A DNA stretch of 64,000 bases, from NCBI GenBank assembly GCA_022749755.1, contig CM040444.1:9707274-9771273 (forward strand), read 5' to 3'. Shown one piece after another: positions 53,801-62,882 of the stretch. Numbering within the stretch: position 1 is the stretch's first letter; each line of letters starts with the position of its first letter. Under the pieces are notes generated by a model. The model was given only the letters and a program-made list of their open reading frames with translations. It had not been told where the DNA came from and ran no database searches. Position numbers and translations under genes: made by a program. This DNA is from Azadirachta indica. Its lineage: Eukaryota; Streptophyta; Magnoliopsida; Sapindales; Meliaceae.

Positions 53801-54974
53801 TATTTTATTTCTAAAAGGGAGAAGATGAAAAAATACAATTTTTGGGCCCGGCATTGTTAAACATGATACGGACTTGAGAAACGACTTCGGTTTGAGACGG
53901 CTGCATTTCTTGTTACTCACCATCGTGTCATGATCCTTACCGTGCATTTTATATCACAAACAGAGAAGTTGAAAACGTACGATTTTCTGGGCCAGAATTG
54001 TCTAATGTGATGTGGATTCGAAAAGCCACTTTAGTTTGAGACGGGCCGCATCTCTTGTTACTCATCATCACTTGAGGATCTTTATGGGGCATTTTATTTT
54101 GAAAATAAAGAAGATGAAAAAGTGCGATTTTCAGGGTCGTAATTGTCAAACGTGATACGGACTGGAAAAATGACTTCAATTTGAGACAAAACGCACCTCT
54201 TGTTACTCACCATCTTATAAGATCCCTTAAAGCGCATTTTATTTTGAAATCGGAGAAAATAAAAAAGTATAATTTTTGGGGTCGGAATTGTCAAACGTGA
54301 AGCGAACGCGAAAATGACTTCCGTTTGAGAAGCGCCACAATTCTTCTTACTCACCATTACGCAAGGATCCTAGCAGTGCATTTTATTTTGAAAACGGAGA
54401 AGTTGAAAATGTACGTTTTTCGAGGCCGGAATTGTTAAACGTGATACGGACTCCAAAAATGACTTCGGTTTGAGGCGAAGCACACATCTTGTTACTCACA
54501 TTCATGTGAGAATCCTGAGAGTGTATTTTATTTTTAAAACGGAGAAGATGAAAAAGTATGATTTTTAGGGTTTGAATTGTCAAACGTGAGGCGGACTCGA
54601 AAAACGACTTTGCTTTGAGATAGAACACACCTCTTGTTACTCACCATCCTATAAGTATCCTTACAGCACATTTTATTTTGAAATCAGAGAAAATAAAAAA
54701 GTACAATTTTCGGTGTCAGAATTGTCAAACGTGAAGCAGACTCGAAAAATGACTTCCGTTTGAGACGCGCCACACGTCTTGTTACTCACCATCATGCGAG
54801 GATCCTAGCTATGCATTTTATTTTAAAAATGGAGAAGTTAAAAATGTACGTTCTTCGGGGCAGAATTGTTAAACATGATACGCACTCCAAAAATGACTTC
54901 AATTTGAGACAGGCCACACGTCTTGTTACTCACGATCACGTGATGATCTTGATAGTGTATTTTATTTCTAAAAC
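47822..54974 (+). repeat. Diverged satellite flank, right part
   Basis: About 50 further diverged monomers of roughly 144 bp continuing after the solo LTR. A recognisable sub-family has TTTTATATCACAAA in place of TTTTATTTCGAAAA (near 46,971, 49,262, 50,709, 52,573, 53,398 and 53,949). Some monomers are truncated, for example near 44,650, 48,965, 52,790 and 53,580. The array stops abruptly inside a monomer at 54,974, where a retroelement begins. No gene is visible. Confidence 0.93.
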
Positions 54975-55663
54975 TGATATCAGATAATGAAGGTTTGTGT
55001 GGAGATTTAGGTTTTTCACTAAATAAGGGTTGAAAAAAGCTTTCCTCCTAAGGTTCACAACAAAAAGGATATAGAAACACTATCCTATGTTGCTGCCAAA
55101 GATTGTAGAACTAAACATAACACTCACTACTCTATGAAAATGATAAGAATGCAGAATGCCATATTTTTCTCCCTTAATTTTTTTACTCATTATTCTCATA
55201 TTTTGATTCAGGATGCAAATGAAGACGTTAAGTGCAAAACAAAGCTAATTGCAGAATTTTGGACGGTTTCGACATGGCTTCGTAATCTGAGCATAACTTT
55301 CTCATCCCAGCTCAAATTGAGATGATTCAAGATGCTGTAGAGTGTCAAGAAAAGGGTGTACAACTTTCATGTTTTGAGTTTTGAGAGATTTTGGCTGCAT
55401 CAAGGAATAATTTGGGCTTGAAGTTGCTACACCTGTGTGGTTGATGCTCTGGAATGTTCCTTGGCCCACAATCTAATACATGGATTTTAATGCGGTTTAT
55501 TTTCGAAAGTTTTCAGATCTTTTGCATGGAAATTACAGCTGAAATCACCACCCTCCTATTTGCATTAAGATTTTATTTTGTTTTTAATATTTTTCTTTAA
55601 TTAGTCAGATTTGAATATTTTTATTTTAGGAGATTTGGTAGAATTCTACGAATTGAATTATTG

Positions 55664-55673
55664 TATTTAAAAA
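55664..55673 (+). promoter_or_regulatory. Possible TATA box of the Athila-like LTR
   Basis: TATTTAAAAA, followed by a purine-rich stretch and a CT-rich tract, about 690 bp into the LTR. Position and composition suit an LTR core promoter; there is no other evidence. Confidence 0.4.
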
Positions 55674-56416
55674 GGAGGAGAAATCAGGAGACAAAAAACC
55701 CCTCTCTCTTCCTCTCTTCTCTTCTCTAATTTTTCTTTCAAATTATCATCATGACCCTGCATGGTTAAACTTTTATAATTGGTCGAAAGAAATGGAAGCC
55801 TTGAAATTAATAAAACTGTGAGATTTAATTTGATTCTTATCGTTTAATTTATGCTTGAATAACGAATGTTCTTTTGCACCTATTTTCATGATTGTTTTGT
55901 TTCATTTAATTTATTAGGAGGCCTACTAGTTTATTATTCATTACAATCTACCGTTAAGCTAGATATCAAATCCGTAATTGTTTGATTCCTCTGATTGGTG
56001 AAGCAAGTAGAATTTAATGATTTGCTGCGTCAGAAATTATTAGATCTTAGAAAGAATGTTCAACTAAACTAAATGCAACCGCTTATGCTTGCATTGTTTA
56101 GATTAATTGGTCTCTCTAATTCTTAAAACTGCTACTAAATTAAACATTTAGGACTTTTCTTGGGCTATTTAGTACTTAGGGTTGATTAGATCGCTTATTT
56201 TCTAATTAACTACAACTAAGAAGAGATAGGAAAAATAGCTCCAACAGTGAATATTCAAAGTGTAAATTGATATATTCCAATATCGATGATCAGTTGTAAA
56301 ATTCCGATGGTGAATGTTGACTTAGACCATGTTTTGTTCTTTTGATTGATTTTGATATTCAAATTTGAGTTGTTCCTTAATTGTTTTCTTAAAACTTTTT
56401 TTCCTTATATTCAAAC

Positions 56417-56418
<2 letters not shown>

Positions 56419-56450
<32 letters not shown>
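56419..56450 (+). repeat. Homopolymer C run, 32 bases
   Basis: An uninterrupted run of 32 C within the Athila-like LTR. Such runs are unstable and hard to sequence, so the true length is uncertain. On the opposite strand it is a G run able to form quadruplex structures in principle. Confidence 0.9.
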
Positions 56451-56453
<3 letters not shown>

Positions 56454-56590
56454 CTAAAATTCTTGTTCATGTAGGTATAAAATTAGACTAGATACTTTAT
56501 GTGGGAAAGATCCTTACTCACACCACTACATGTATCTTGTTTAGAAGTTTAAGTTTTACTTTTGGTTGCCCACGATAGCAAACCAAATTT

Positions 56591-56609
56591 TGGTGCCATT
56601 GTCGGGGAG
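56591..56609 (+). other. Primer-binding site, tRNA-Asp type (degenerate)
   Basis: TGGTGCCATTGTCGGGGAG, 10 bp after the LTR end. Athila/Tat elements typically use a site complementary to the 3' end of tRNA-Asp (TGGCGCCGTTGCCGGGGA). This copy differs by C-to-T and G-to-A transitions, which suggests an old, probably methylated copy. Confidence 0.8.
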
Positions 56610-56776
56610 TTTTCTAGTTGACTTTTATGCTATTTGTGATCCTTATTTCATTCTAAAAAAAAAAAGAGAAGAAAATATCACTTTGATTGTGTTTTAGGGT
56701 AGAATTTTTTACTATAGATTTTTCCTGATTTGTTTTGTCTTTTTTTTATAGTTTATTAGAGTTTCCTTCGTTGTTT

Positions 56777-57222
56777 ATGACTATAACTCGATCTTCTAAT
56801 CAAGGTGATTTGCAGTACAACCGAGAAATAGAGAAAACTTTGCGCAGGTTAAGGAGAGAAGCTCGGAGAAATTCTGAAGAGAATAATCTAGCTCCAGATT
56901 CAATATTTGCTAGCAATTCTAATTTAGAAGAGGAGGAATTCATGGCTGAAAATCGAACTTTGAAGGAGCTTGCTGCCCTTGATTTGAATCAGCAACCCTT
57001 ATGCATAACTTTCCCTACTTTAGATGCTACTACTACTTTTGAGTTAAAATCTGGACCAATACATCTTTTACCCACTTTTCATGGCCTTGCAGGTGAAGAT
57101 CCTCACAAGCATCTCAAGGAGCTTCATGTGGTATGCACGAGTATGAAACCCACGGGGGTGACTGAAGAGCAAATTAAATTAAGAGCTTTTCCATTTTCTT
57201 TGAAGGACTCAGCTAAGGATTG
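56777..57222 (+). pseudogene. gag: gag of the Athila-like element, truncated by insertion
   Basis: An open frame from the ATG at 56,777 (an upstream in-frame ATG exists at 56,735) encodes about 148 residues before the insertion. The start MTITRS, a basic RRLRREARR stretch and the later motifs LDLNQQPLCI, HLLPTFHGLAGEDPHKHL and GVTEEQIKLRAFPFSLKD are typical of the plant gypsy gag (retrotransposon gag family). The product would be the capsid precursor that packages element RNA. The frame is intact up to residue 148, then enters an antisense LTR and stops. The second half of the capsid domain and any nucleocapsid are lost from this frame. Confidence 0.85.
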
Positions 57223-57274
57223 TGATACGAATCTCGCCAATATCGTGATGAAACCTAACATCGAATGTAGTAAA
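57223..57274 (-). mobile_element. Antisense CRM-like LTR, first fragment
   Basis: Starts TGATACGAATCTCGCC, the reverse complement of the end of the gypsy LTR family, directly after gag codons of the Athila-like element. After 52 bp it is interrupted by a sense element at the GTAAA target site. Continuation is at 63,937-64,000. This is a separate, older insertion than the complete element. Its own target duplication would be GATTG (57,218-57,222), testable only beyond the window. Confidence 0.9.
57270..57274. other. Target-site duplication, left (GTAAA)
   Basis: GTAAA immediately before the 5' LTR, matched exactly by GTAAA at 63,937-63,941 immediately after the 3' LTR. Joining the flanks over one copy restores continuous antisense LTR sequence, proving a nested insertion. 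Confidence 0.95.
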
Positions 57275-57629
57275 TGATGCAAACGAAGTTGTGCAATCAT
57301 GTAAACAAGAGGAGAACCTCAGACATAAGGTTAGAGACACTCAATTACAGCATCTATATGATTCGCTACGTGTGTCGAGTGGACCGATTACAAGAGCTAG
57401 AGCCAAGACATTGAAAGGTGCCTTAAATGGACTAATTAAAAAGATGTGTGATTCAAATACAATTCAAGATACACGTCTTGAAGAATTAGGCTCAATGAAC
57501 ATCATTCAAGCGACCGGAGTTTAAGAAGACTAATATAAAAATGTTCAAAAATTATAGTCCATTTATGTAATTCTAAGAATCTTAAAATGATGTAATCACT
57601 TACATCATACACATTCGACGTCATTGCTT

Positions 57630-57649
57630 ACGTCATATATATATGACGT
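57630..57649. promoter_or_regulatory. TGACGT palindrome in U3 (possible bZIP site)
   Basis: ACGTCATATATATATGACGT is a perfect 20-bp palindrome with ACGTCA and TGACGT arms; further GACGTC and TTACG motifs lie on both sides. Plant TGA-type bZIP factors bind TGACG. The right arm TGACGTCA is kept in the solo LTR (near 47,378) and the 3' LTR (near 63,494), while the left arm has mutated in both. Regulation is inferred only. Confidence 0.5.
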
Positions 57650-57774
57650 CATTGCTTACGTTTTTATGTTTGAAATTTATATGTTTTAAAAGTCATAAGG
57701 TTTGAATTTATTTTTGTCAAATTGTTAGGTAGGATTGATAGTCTAACTTTTGACATTGTTCTTTTGTATTTACC

Positions 57775-57784
57775 TATAAAAAGG
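57775..57784 (+). promoter_or_regulatory. TATA box of the 5' LTR
   Basis: TATAAAAAGG about 500 bp into the LTR, identical in all three sense LTR copies despite their divergence, as expected of the element's RNA polymerase II promoter. Confidence 0.7.
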
Positions 57785-58086
57785 CTTTCATTTTTTGAAA
57801 TGAAACAAGCAATTTTGAGTGTTAAATTATTTCATATAAGTTCTTGTCCTTGAACTCTTCAAGTTTAATTTCTTGTGGCGTTCAAAACAATCAAACTTAT
57901 CATCTAAACTCTTAAGTATTTTCTTAAGGATTCTTAGTGTGGCGTTTGAGTAAATCATAATCTTGATTCTTATCTAGATAGGTATCGGGTCAAGACTCTA
58001 TAAACTTGCGTTTTGGGAAAATCTTGGGGTTCTTTACTACATTCGGTGTTGAGTTTCGTCACACTATTAGCGAGGTTCGTATCATT

Positions 58087-58099
58087 TGGTATCATAGTT
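58087..58099 (+). other. Primer-binding site, initiator tRNA-Met type
   Basis: TGGTATCATAG two bases after the 5' LTR. The usual site complementary to initiator tRNA-Met begins TGGTATCAGAGC; the first eight bases match, followed by a G-to-T change. Confidence 0.8.
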
Positions 58100-58632
58100 T
58101 TGGTTCCAAGGTAAGTTTAAGTTATACTCTACCGTTATCCTCTACCTCTTTATTGTTCCTTTACTTCTTAAATTACAATTCTTAAAAAATATATATATAT
58201 ATATATATTGTGGCCAAATTCCTCCTTAATTTAATTGGTCCAAATTCAAATTTTGTGATTTACTTCCTTCAATTTATTTTGAATTCATATTTTCATTTCT
58301 ACTTCTTAAAAAAAAAAGGAAACAAAGCAAAAAAAAAAAAAAGAAAAAAAAAAGAGAATTGTTGTTATCTATTATATTCATAATTCCTTGTAATATTGGC
58401 CTAATATTTCCTTATTCTTGATTCAATATTGTCATTGCTTGCATCAATTTCTTAAGAATTGCTTATTGAGTCTTGTGATTTGTTTTGGTTGCTTCTCATC
58501 TAAAATTGCCACTGAAATTTTAATTAAAAGTGTGCGAGTGTAAGAACATTTGAGTGCTTAAACACGAGAGTGAGTGAAAACACATGAGGGAGTGCTTGTG
58601 AGGTTTCTAACTTTGTTTTGCAGATTTTAAAT
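58100..58632 (+). other. Untranslated leader of the CRM-like element
   Basis: About 530 bp between primer site and gag with no open frame of note. It holds an (AT)n microsatellite (about 58,189-58,208) and an A-rich stretch (about 58,308-58,353). Nothing else is recognised. Confidence 0.7.
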
Positions 58633-59892
58633 ATGTCTCACAATTAAGAAGAAAATTCAACTGCGGGGGTACAACAACCAACCACCCCGAACCTACAATT
58701 GCAGGCGTTATTGGGGGAGATGAGACGGATGATGAGGGTTGAGTTAGAACCAATCGATGAGAGGATGGATAGGTTGGAAGAAGAGACATTAAGAGGGCAA
58801 CATCAAAGCTCTTCCATTAGACAACCACCTAGGCAAGTGCAACCAAGGGTACAATGGGGTAATGTTGAGAATGATGAGGAGTTAAATGAATCACCAATGA
58901 ACCGGGGCAGGAATTTGTATGGTTATGGAAATAGAGAAGCTAGGTTGGGTAGACCTAAGTTAGATGATGATTTAGAAAGTATTAAGGTAAAAATTCCCTC
59001 GTTTCAAGGTAAAAATGATCCTGAAGCTTATTTAGAGTGGGAGAAGAAAATAGAGATGGTTTTCGATTGTCACAACTACTCCGAGATCAAAAAGGTAAAA
59101 CTTGCGGCCATTGAATTTACTGATTATGCTATTATTTGGTGGGATCAATTGTTGAAGGATAGGAGAAGAAATCAAGAACATCCTGTTGAAACGTGGGACG
59201 AAATGAAGACAATAATGAGAAGACGTTTCATTCCAAGCTACTACCATCAGGAGTTGTTCAACAAATTGCAGCGTCTAACTCAAGGATCTAAAAGCGTAGA
59301 TGAATACTACAAAGAGATGGAGGTTGCTATGATCCGAGCAAATGTAGAGGAGGATAGAGAAGCTACCATGGCTAGATTCTTACATGGTTTAAATCGTGAG
59401 ATCGCAGACGTGGTGGAAATACAACATTATGTAGAGTTGATAGATATGGTACACCAAACCATCAAAGTTGAGCAACAATTGAAGCGAAGAAGCATGGCTA
59501 GGAGAGGAGCAAGCACGACTACTACAAACTCATGGAGATCAACTCCTAAACGGTAGGAATTTCCATTAATAAAGACTAATTCCGAAGCTTCTAAGGATGC
59601 TAAATAAGTTATGCCGCAAAAATAAGGTAACATTGAATCCACCGCTTCTAGAATTCGTGATATTAAGTGTTTTAAATGTCAAGGCAGGGGTCATATAGCT
59701 AGCCAATGCCCAGATAAAAGGGTAATGGTGATCAATGCTCAAGGAGAGATTGAGTCGGAAAGAGAAGAAGAAGACGAAATAGAAGACATGCCATCTCTTG
59801 AAGATAACTACGAAGGGCAATATGCTGCGGAAGGAGAATTATTAGTAGTAAGACGAGCTCTTAGCACACAAGTTAAGGCAGAAACTGATTAG
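58633..59892 (+). pseudogene. gag: gag (capsid and zinc knuckle), stop-interrupted
   Basis: The original start is probably the ATG at 58,633, but codon 5 is TAA; the longest remaining frame begins at 58,699 and runs 285 codons to TAG at 59,554. It contains the retrotransposon gag (capsid) domain: IKVKIPSFQGKNDPEAYLEW, DYAIIWWDQL, ETWDEMKTIMRRRFIP, GSKSVDEYYKEME and DREATMARFLHGLNREIADV, in that order. After stops at 59,554, 59,605 and 59,623 the same frame encodes a CX2CX4HX4C zinc knuckle (59,668-59,709) and an acidic linker up to TAG at 59,890. Role: virus-like particle assembly and RNA packaging. All five stops are in one unshifted frame. Confidence 0.93.
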
Positions 59893-60541
59893 CGGGAAAA
59901 CTTGTTTCATACTCGGTATTTCGTCAACAACAAAGTTTGCAGCGTTATAATTGATGGAGGAAGTTGCACCAACGTGGCCAGCACCGAATTAGTGGAGAAA
60001 TTGTCTTTACCAACCATGAAACATCCACGACCGTACCGGCTTCAATGGTTAAACAATTGTGGAGAAATCAAGGTAACGAAACAAGTGTTGGTGGCATTTT
60101 CTATTGGCAAGTATGAGGATGAGGTCCTTTGTGACGTGATTCCTATGCACGCTTGTCACATCCTATTGGGCAGACCATGGCAGTACGATTGACGAGTCAC
60201 ACATGATGGTTTAACTAATAGATACTCTTTTACCATCAAAAGGCAACCTATATCACTTGTACCATTGACTCCAAAACAAGTTCTCAAAAACCAATTAAAA
60301 ATGCAAAAAGCGAGTAAAAAGAAAAAAGAAAGCGAGAAAGGCAAAAATGTGAAAGAGAGTGAGAGGAAAAATGAGAGAGTTGCAATGTTGATGTGTGAGA
60401 GAGAGGAAAAATATAATTTTATTGCAAAAAAAAGTGAGATCAAGAGAGCTTTACTTTCACAACAGCCCCTTATAGTACTTATGTACAAGGAGGCCTTTTG
60501 TGTACTGACGATTTTGCCGGATCCTTGCCGACCAATGTTAT
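59893..60541 (+). pseudogene. Aspartic protease and lysine-rich linker
   Basis: Same frame as gag. The protease region shows VIIDGGSCTNVAS, with the catalytic Asp at 59,953-59,955 in a D-G-G context also common in plant gypsy proteases, and ILLGRPWQYD at its end. A TGA at 60,190 (a form CGA would take after C-to-T change) separates it from a linker with a KKKKESEKGKNVKESERKNE stretch. The protease would cut the Gag-Pol polyprotein. The frame is lost at a run of eight T near 60,542-60,549. Confidence 0.88.
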
Positions 60542-60551
60542 GTTTTTTTTG

Positions 60552-61388
60552 CAGGAATTCGAGGATGTCTTTCCTGAAGAGGTGCCCCCTAGTTTACCTC
60601 CAATTCGAGGAATTGAACATTAAATTGATTTTGTACCCGGTGCAACAATTCCAAACCGACCAGCTTATAGAAGTAATCCCGAGGAGACAAAAGAACTTCA
60701 ACGACAAGTTAATGAGCTGATGAAGAAAGGGTATGTTAGAGAAAGCATGAGTCCTTGTGCGGTTTCGGTGCTACTAGTGCCTAAGAAAGATGGGACATGG
60801 AGGATGTGTGTTAATTGTTGAGTTGTCAACAATATTACGGTAAAGTATTGACATCCCATTCCTCGATTAGATGATATGTTAGATGAATTGCATGAATCTT
60901 GTGTGTTTTCTAAAATTGATGATCTTAAGAGTGGATACCATCAAATTAGGATGAAAGAAGGGGATGAGTGAAAAACTGCATTTAAAACAAAATATGGTTT
61001 GTATGAATGGTTATTTATGCCTTTTGGGTTAACTAATGCACCTAATACTTTCATAAAACTTATGAACCATGTTTTGCGTGCTTTCATTGGCAAATTCATA
61101 ATAGTCTATTTTGATGATATTTTGATTTGTAGCCAAAACTTGAATAATCATGTTGAACATTAAAAACTTGTTTTAGCAGTTTTAAGGAAAAAAAGGCTAT
61201 TTGTTAATTTTAAGAAATGTACATTTTGCACGGAAAAGCTTGTGTTTCTTGGTTTTGTTGTAAGTGCTAAAAGGATTGAGGTCGATAAGGAGAAGGTGAA
61301 GGCAATTCAAGAATGGCCAACGCCTACTTTGACGAATCAAGTAAGAAACTTTCATGGATTGGCCAGTTTTTATCGGCACTTTGTTCGA
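60552..61388 (+). pseudogene. Reverse transcriptase, five in-frame stops
   Basis: Frame shifted relative to protease. Motifs in order: [99 protein letters not shown], and the catalytic YFDDIL box (61,107-61,124), then KKCTFCTEKLVFLGFVVS. Stops at 60,621, 60,819, 60,849, 60,969 and 61,161 break it. The catalytic aspartates of the FDD box are retained. A one-base deletion near 61,389 moves the following RNase H into another frame. Normal role: copying element RNA into cDNA. Confidence 0.94.
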
Positions 61389-61389
61389 G

Positions 61390-62095
61390 ATTTAGTAGCA
61401 TAGTTGCACCCTTAACCGAAGTCATCAAGAAGAATGTTCCATTCAAATGGGGAAATGAGCAAGAAAAGGCATTCAAACTTATCAAAGAAAAATTGACTAA
61501 TGCACCTTTACTTGTTTTACCTAACTTTACTAAAACATTTGAGATAGAATGTGATGCTTCAGGTACAGGAATCGGAGGCGTACTAATGCAAGAAGGAAGA
61601 CCGATTGTGTACTTTAGTGAGAAACTAAATGGCGCGGATTTAAATTATCCCACTTACAACAAAGAATTGTATGCATTGGTTCGAACTCTAGAAACTTGCC
61701 AGCATTATCTTTGGCCTAAAGAGTTTGTAATTCATACAGATCATGAATTCTTGAAACATTTAAAGGCGCAGCACAAATTAAGTAGACGTCATGCCAAATG
61801 GGTGGAGTTCATTGAGACATTTTCTTATGTGATCAAATACAAACAAGGCAAAGAAAATATAGTTGCTAATGCACTATCACGCAGGTACGCTCTACTTTCA
61901 ACTCTTGATGTTAAATTGCTTGGATTTGAGTACATTAAAGAGTTGTATGTAACGAACTCTAATTTTTGTGACTTGTTTAAAAATTGCATTAAGGGAGCAT
62001 GTGAGAAGTTCTATTTGCATGATAGTTTCTATTTCGAGAAAATAAATTATGTGTTCCATATTTATCCTTACGTAAGTTATTTGTTTGAGAAGCAC
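61390..62095 (+). pseudogene. RNase H domain with catalytic Asp-to-Asn change
   Basis: Open frame (within 61,313-62,110) after the reverse-transcriptase frameshift. It shows the connection region ([20 protein letters not shown]), then the RNase H motifs [27 protein letters not shown] and [12 protein letters not shown], which supply Asp, Glu and Asp. The fourth position, normally Asp in a VADALSRR-type motif, is Asn here (AAT at 61,868-61,870), a likely inactivating G-to-A change. The domain would degrade RNA in RNA-DNA hybrids. The frame then runs into the integrase N-terminal region and shifts near 62,095. Confidence 0.92.
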
Positions 62096-62097
62096 GC

Positions 62098-62210
62098 GGT
62101 GGTGGTTTGATGGCTCACTTTGGCGTAGCTAAGATTTTACACATATTGCATGCACATGAAACGTGACGTAGAAAGGGTTTATTACTTGTAGGCAAGCTAA
62201 GTCTAGGCAA
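62098..62210 (+). pseudogene. Integrase zinc-binding region, broken by deletions
   Basis: Recognisable pieces [17 protein letters not shown] and CRQAKSR lie in three different frames. Two short deletions (near 62,150 and 62,175-62,185) remove part of the HHCC motif, so the zinc-binding fold cannot form. Confidence 0.85.
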
Positions 62211-62882
62211 CAACCACATGGATTGTATACACCACTTCCTATTCCTAGTTTACCTTGGGTCGATATTTTTATGCATTTTGTTTTGGGATTACCTAGGACA
62301 AAAAGGGGGAGAGACTCAATTTTTGTCGTTGTCGATAGATTTTCTAAGATGACACACTTTGTTGCATGTCATAAAACTGATGACGTATCACATATAGCTG
62401 ATTTGTTTTTGAAGAAAGTTGTTAGGTTGCATGTAATGCCCAAAACTATTGTCTTTGATCGAGACACAAAAGTTTTAAGTTAGTTTTGGAAGACATTATG
62501 GGAAAAGTTGAGAAATAAATTATTATTTTCTATTACTTGTCATCCACAAACAGATGGTCAAACCGAAATAATAAATAGGATATTGTCTACTTTGTTGCAT
62601 ACTATCATACAAAAGAATCTGAAAACTTGGGAAGATTGCTTGCCACATGTTGAATTTGCTTATAATCGTTGTGTTCATTCTGCCACTAAGTTTTCACCTT
62701 TTGAAATTGTTTATGGTTTTAATCCACTAACTCCTTTGGATTTAACTCCTTTACTTATGAATGAGCGCGTTAATTTAAATGGCAAGAAGAAATCTGATTT
62801 CATTAAGCAGATTTATGAGAAAGCAAGACAACACATAGAACAACGAAGGAAACAATATGCAAGCAAGCCAATAAGGGACGCA
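62211..62882 (+). pseudogene. Integrase catalytic core, D-to-H and stop
   Basis: Starts around [16 protein letters not shown]. The D,D-35-E residues can be located: the first Asp is replaced by His (CAT at 62,274-62,276, before FVLGLPRTK); the second Asp is at 62,457-62,459 (FDRDTK) and the Glu at 62,565-62,567 ([13 protein letters not shown]), 36 codons apart as required. [12 protein letters not shown] is typical of plant gypsy integrases. A TAG at 62,481 interrupts the core and a one-base change near 62,882 shifts the frame of the C-terminal part. It would insert cDNA into chromosomes; this copy is inactive on two grounds. Confidence 0.93.

Larger units (their letters stand above)
54975..56580 (+). 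repeat. 5' LTR of the Athila-like element (about 1.6 kb)
   Basis: Begins TGATATC and ends GATAGCA, an inverted pair with one mismatch, 10 bp before the primer-binding site. The length of about 1.6 kb fits the long LTRs of the Athila lineage. It includes a TATA-like box, a CT-rich tract (55,701-55,730) and a 32-base C run. The 63-codon frame at 55,134-55,325 is not considered coding. The right end rests on the inverted ends and PBS spacing because the 3' LTR is not in the window. Confidence 0.72.
54975..57222 (+). mobile_element. 5' part of an Athila/Tat-like Ty3/gypsy element
   Basis: The satellite ends at 54,974 and an unrelated sequence starts with TGATATC. It contains a long LTR, a primer-binding site of the tRNA-Asp type and the start of a gag gene, the order expected at the 5' end of an Athila/Tat-lineage element. 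The element is cut at 57,222 by insertion of another retroelement family; its remainder (rest of gag, pol, 3' LTR) lies beyond the window. The candidate left target duplication is AAAAC (54,970-54,974), which cannot be checked here. Confidence 0.82.
57275..58084 (+). repeat. 5' LTR of the CRM-like element
   Basis: 810 bp, from TGATGC to GTATCA. It contains a 77-codon frame (57,291-57,524) that corresponds to the end of the polyprotein, repeated TGACG motifs around 57,616-57,660 and a TATA box at 57,775. Matches the 3' LTR and the solo LTR end to end. Confidence 0.95.

Noticed and set aside
1..54974. More than a hundred open frames of 60-140 codons on both strands
   Set aside because: They repeat with the satellite period, occur in several overlapping frames, and consist of the same translated monomer. 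Longer ones arise only where a unit is exactly a multiple of three. No domain or start context supports coding.
1..54974. CENP-B box in monomer B (TTCGGTTCGAGACGGG)
   Set aside because: The CENP-B core requires seven bases between TTCG and CGGG with A at the fifth. Here there are eight in every copy examined, so it is a near miss and probably chance.
43620..54974. Decayed coding sequence such as a multi-exon or zinc-finger gene array
   Set aside because: Regular 144-bp periodicity and direct similarity to the core monomers explain it fully.
55134..55325. 63-codon open frame in the Athila-like LTR
   Set aside because: It lies inside an LTR, resembles no known domain and has no flanking support.
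57291..57524. Independent small gene in the 5' LTR
   Set aside because: The same frame in the 3' LTR is continuous with integrase, so it is the duplicated end of the polyprotein rather than a separate gene.
58607..60488. Minus-strand frames across gag and protease
   Set aside because: They are antisense shadows of recognisable retroelement domains.
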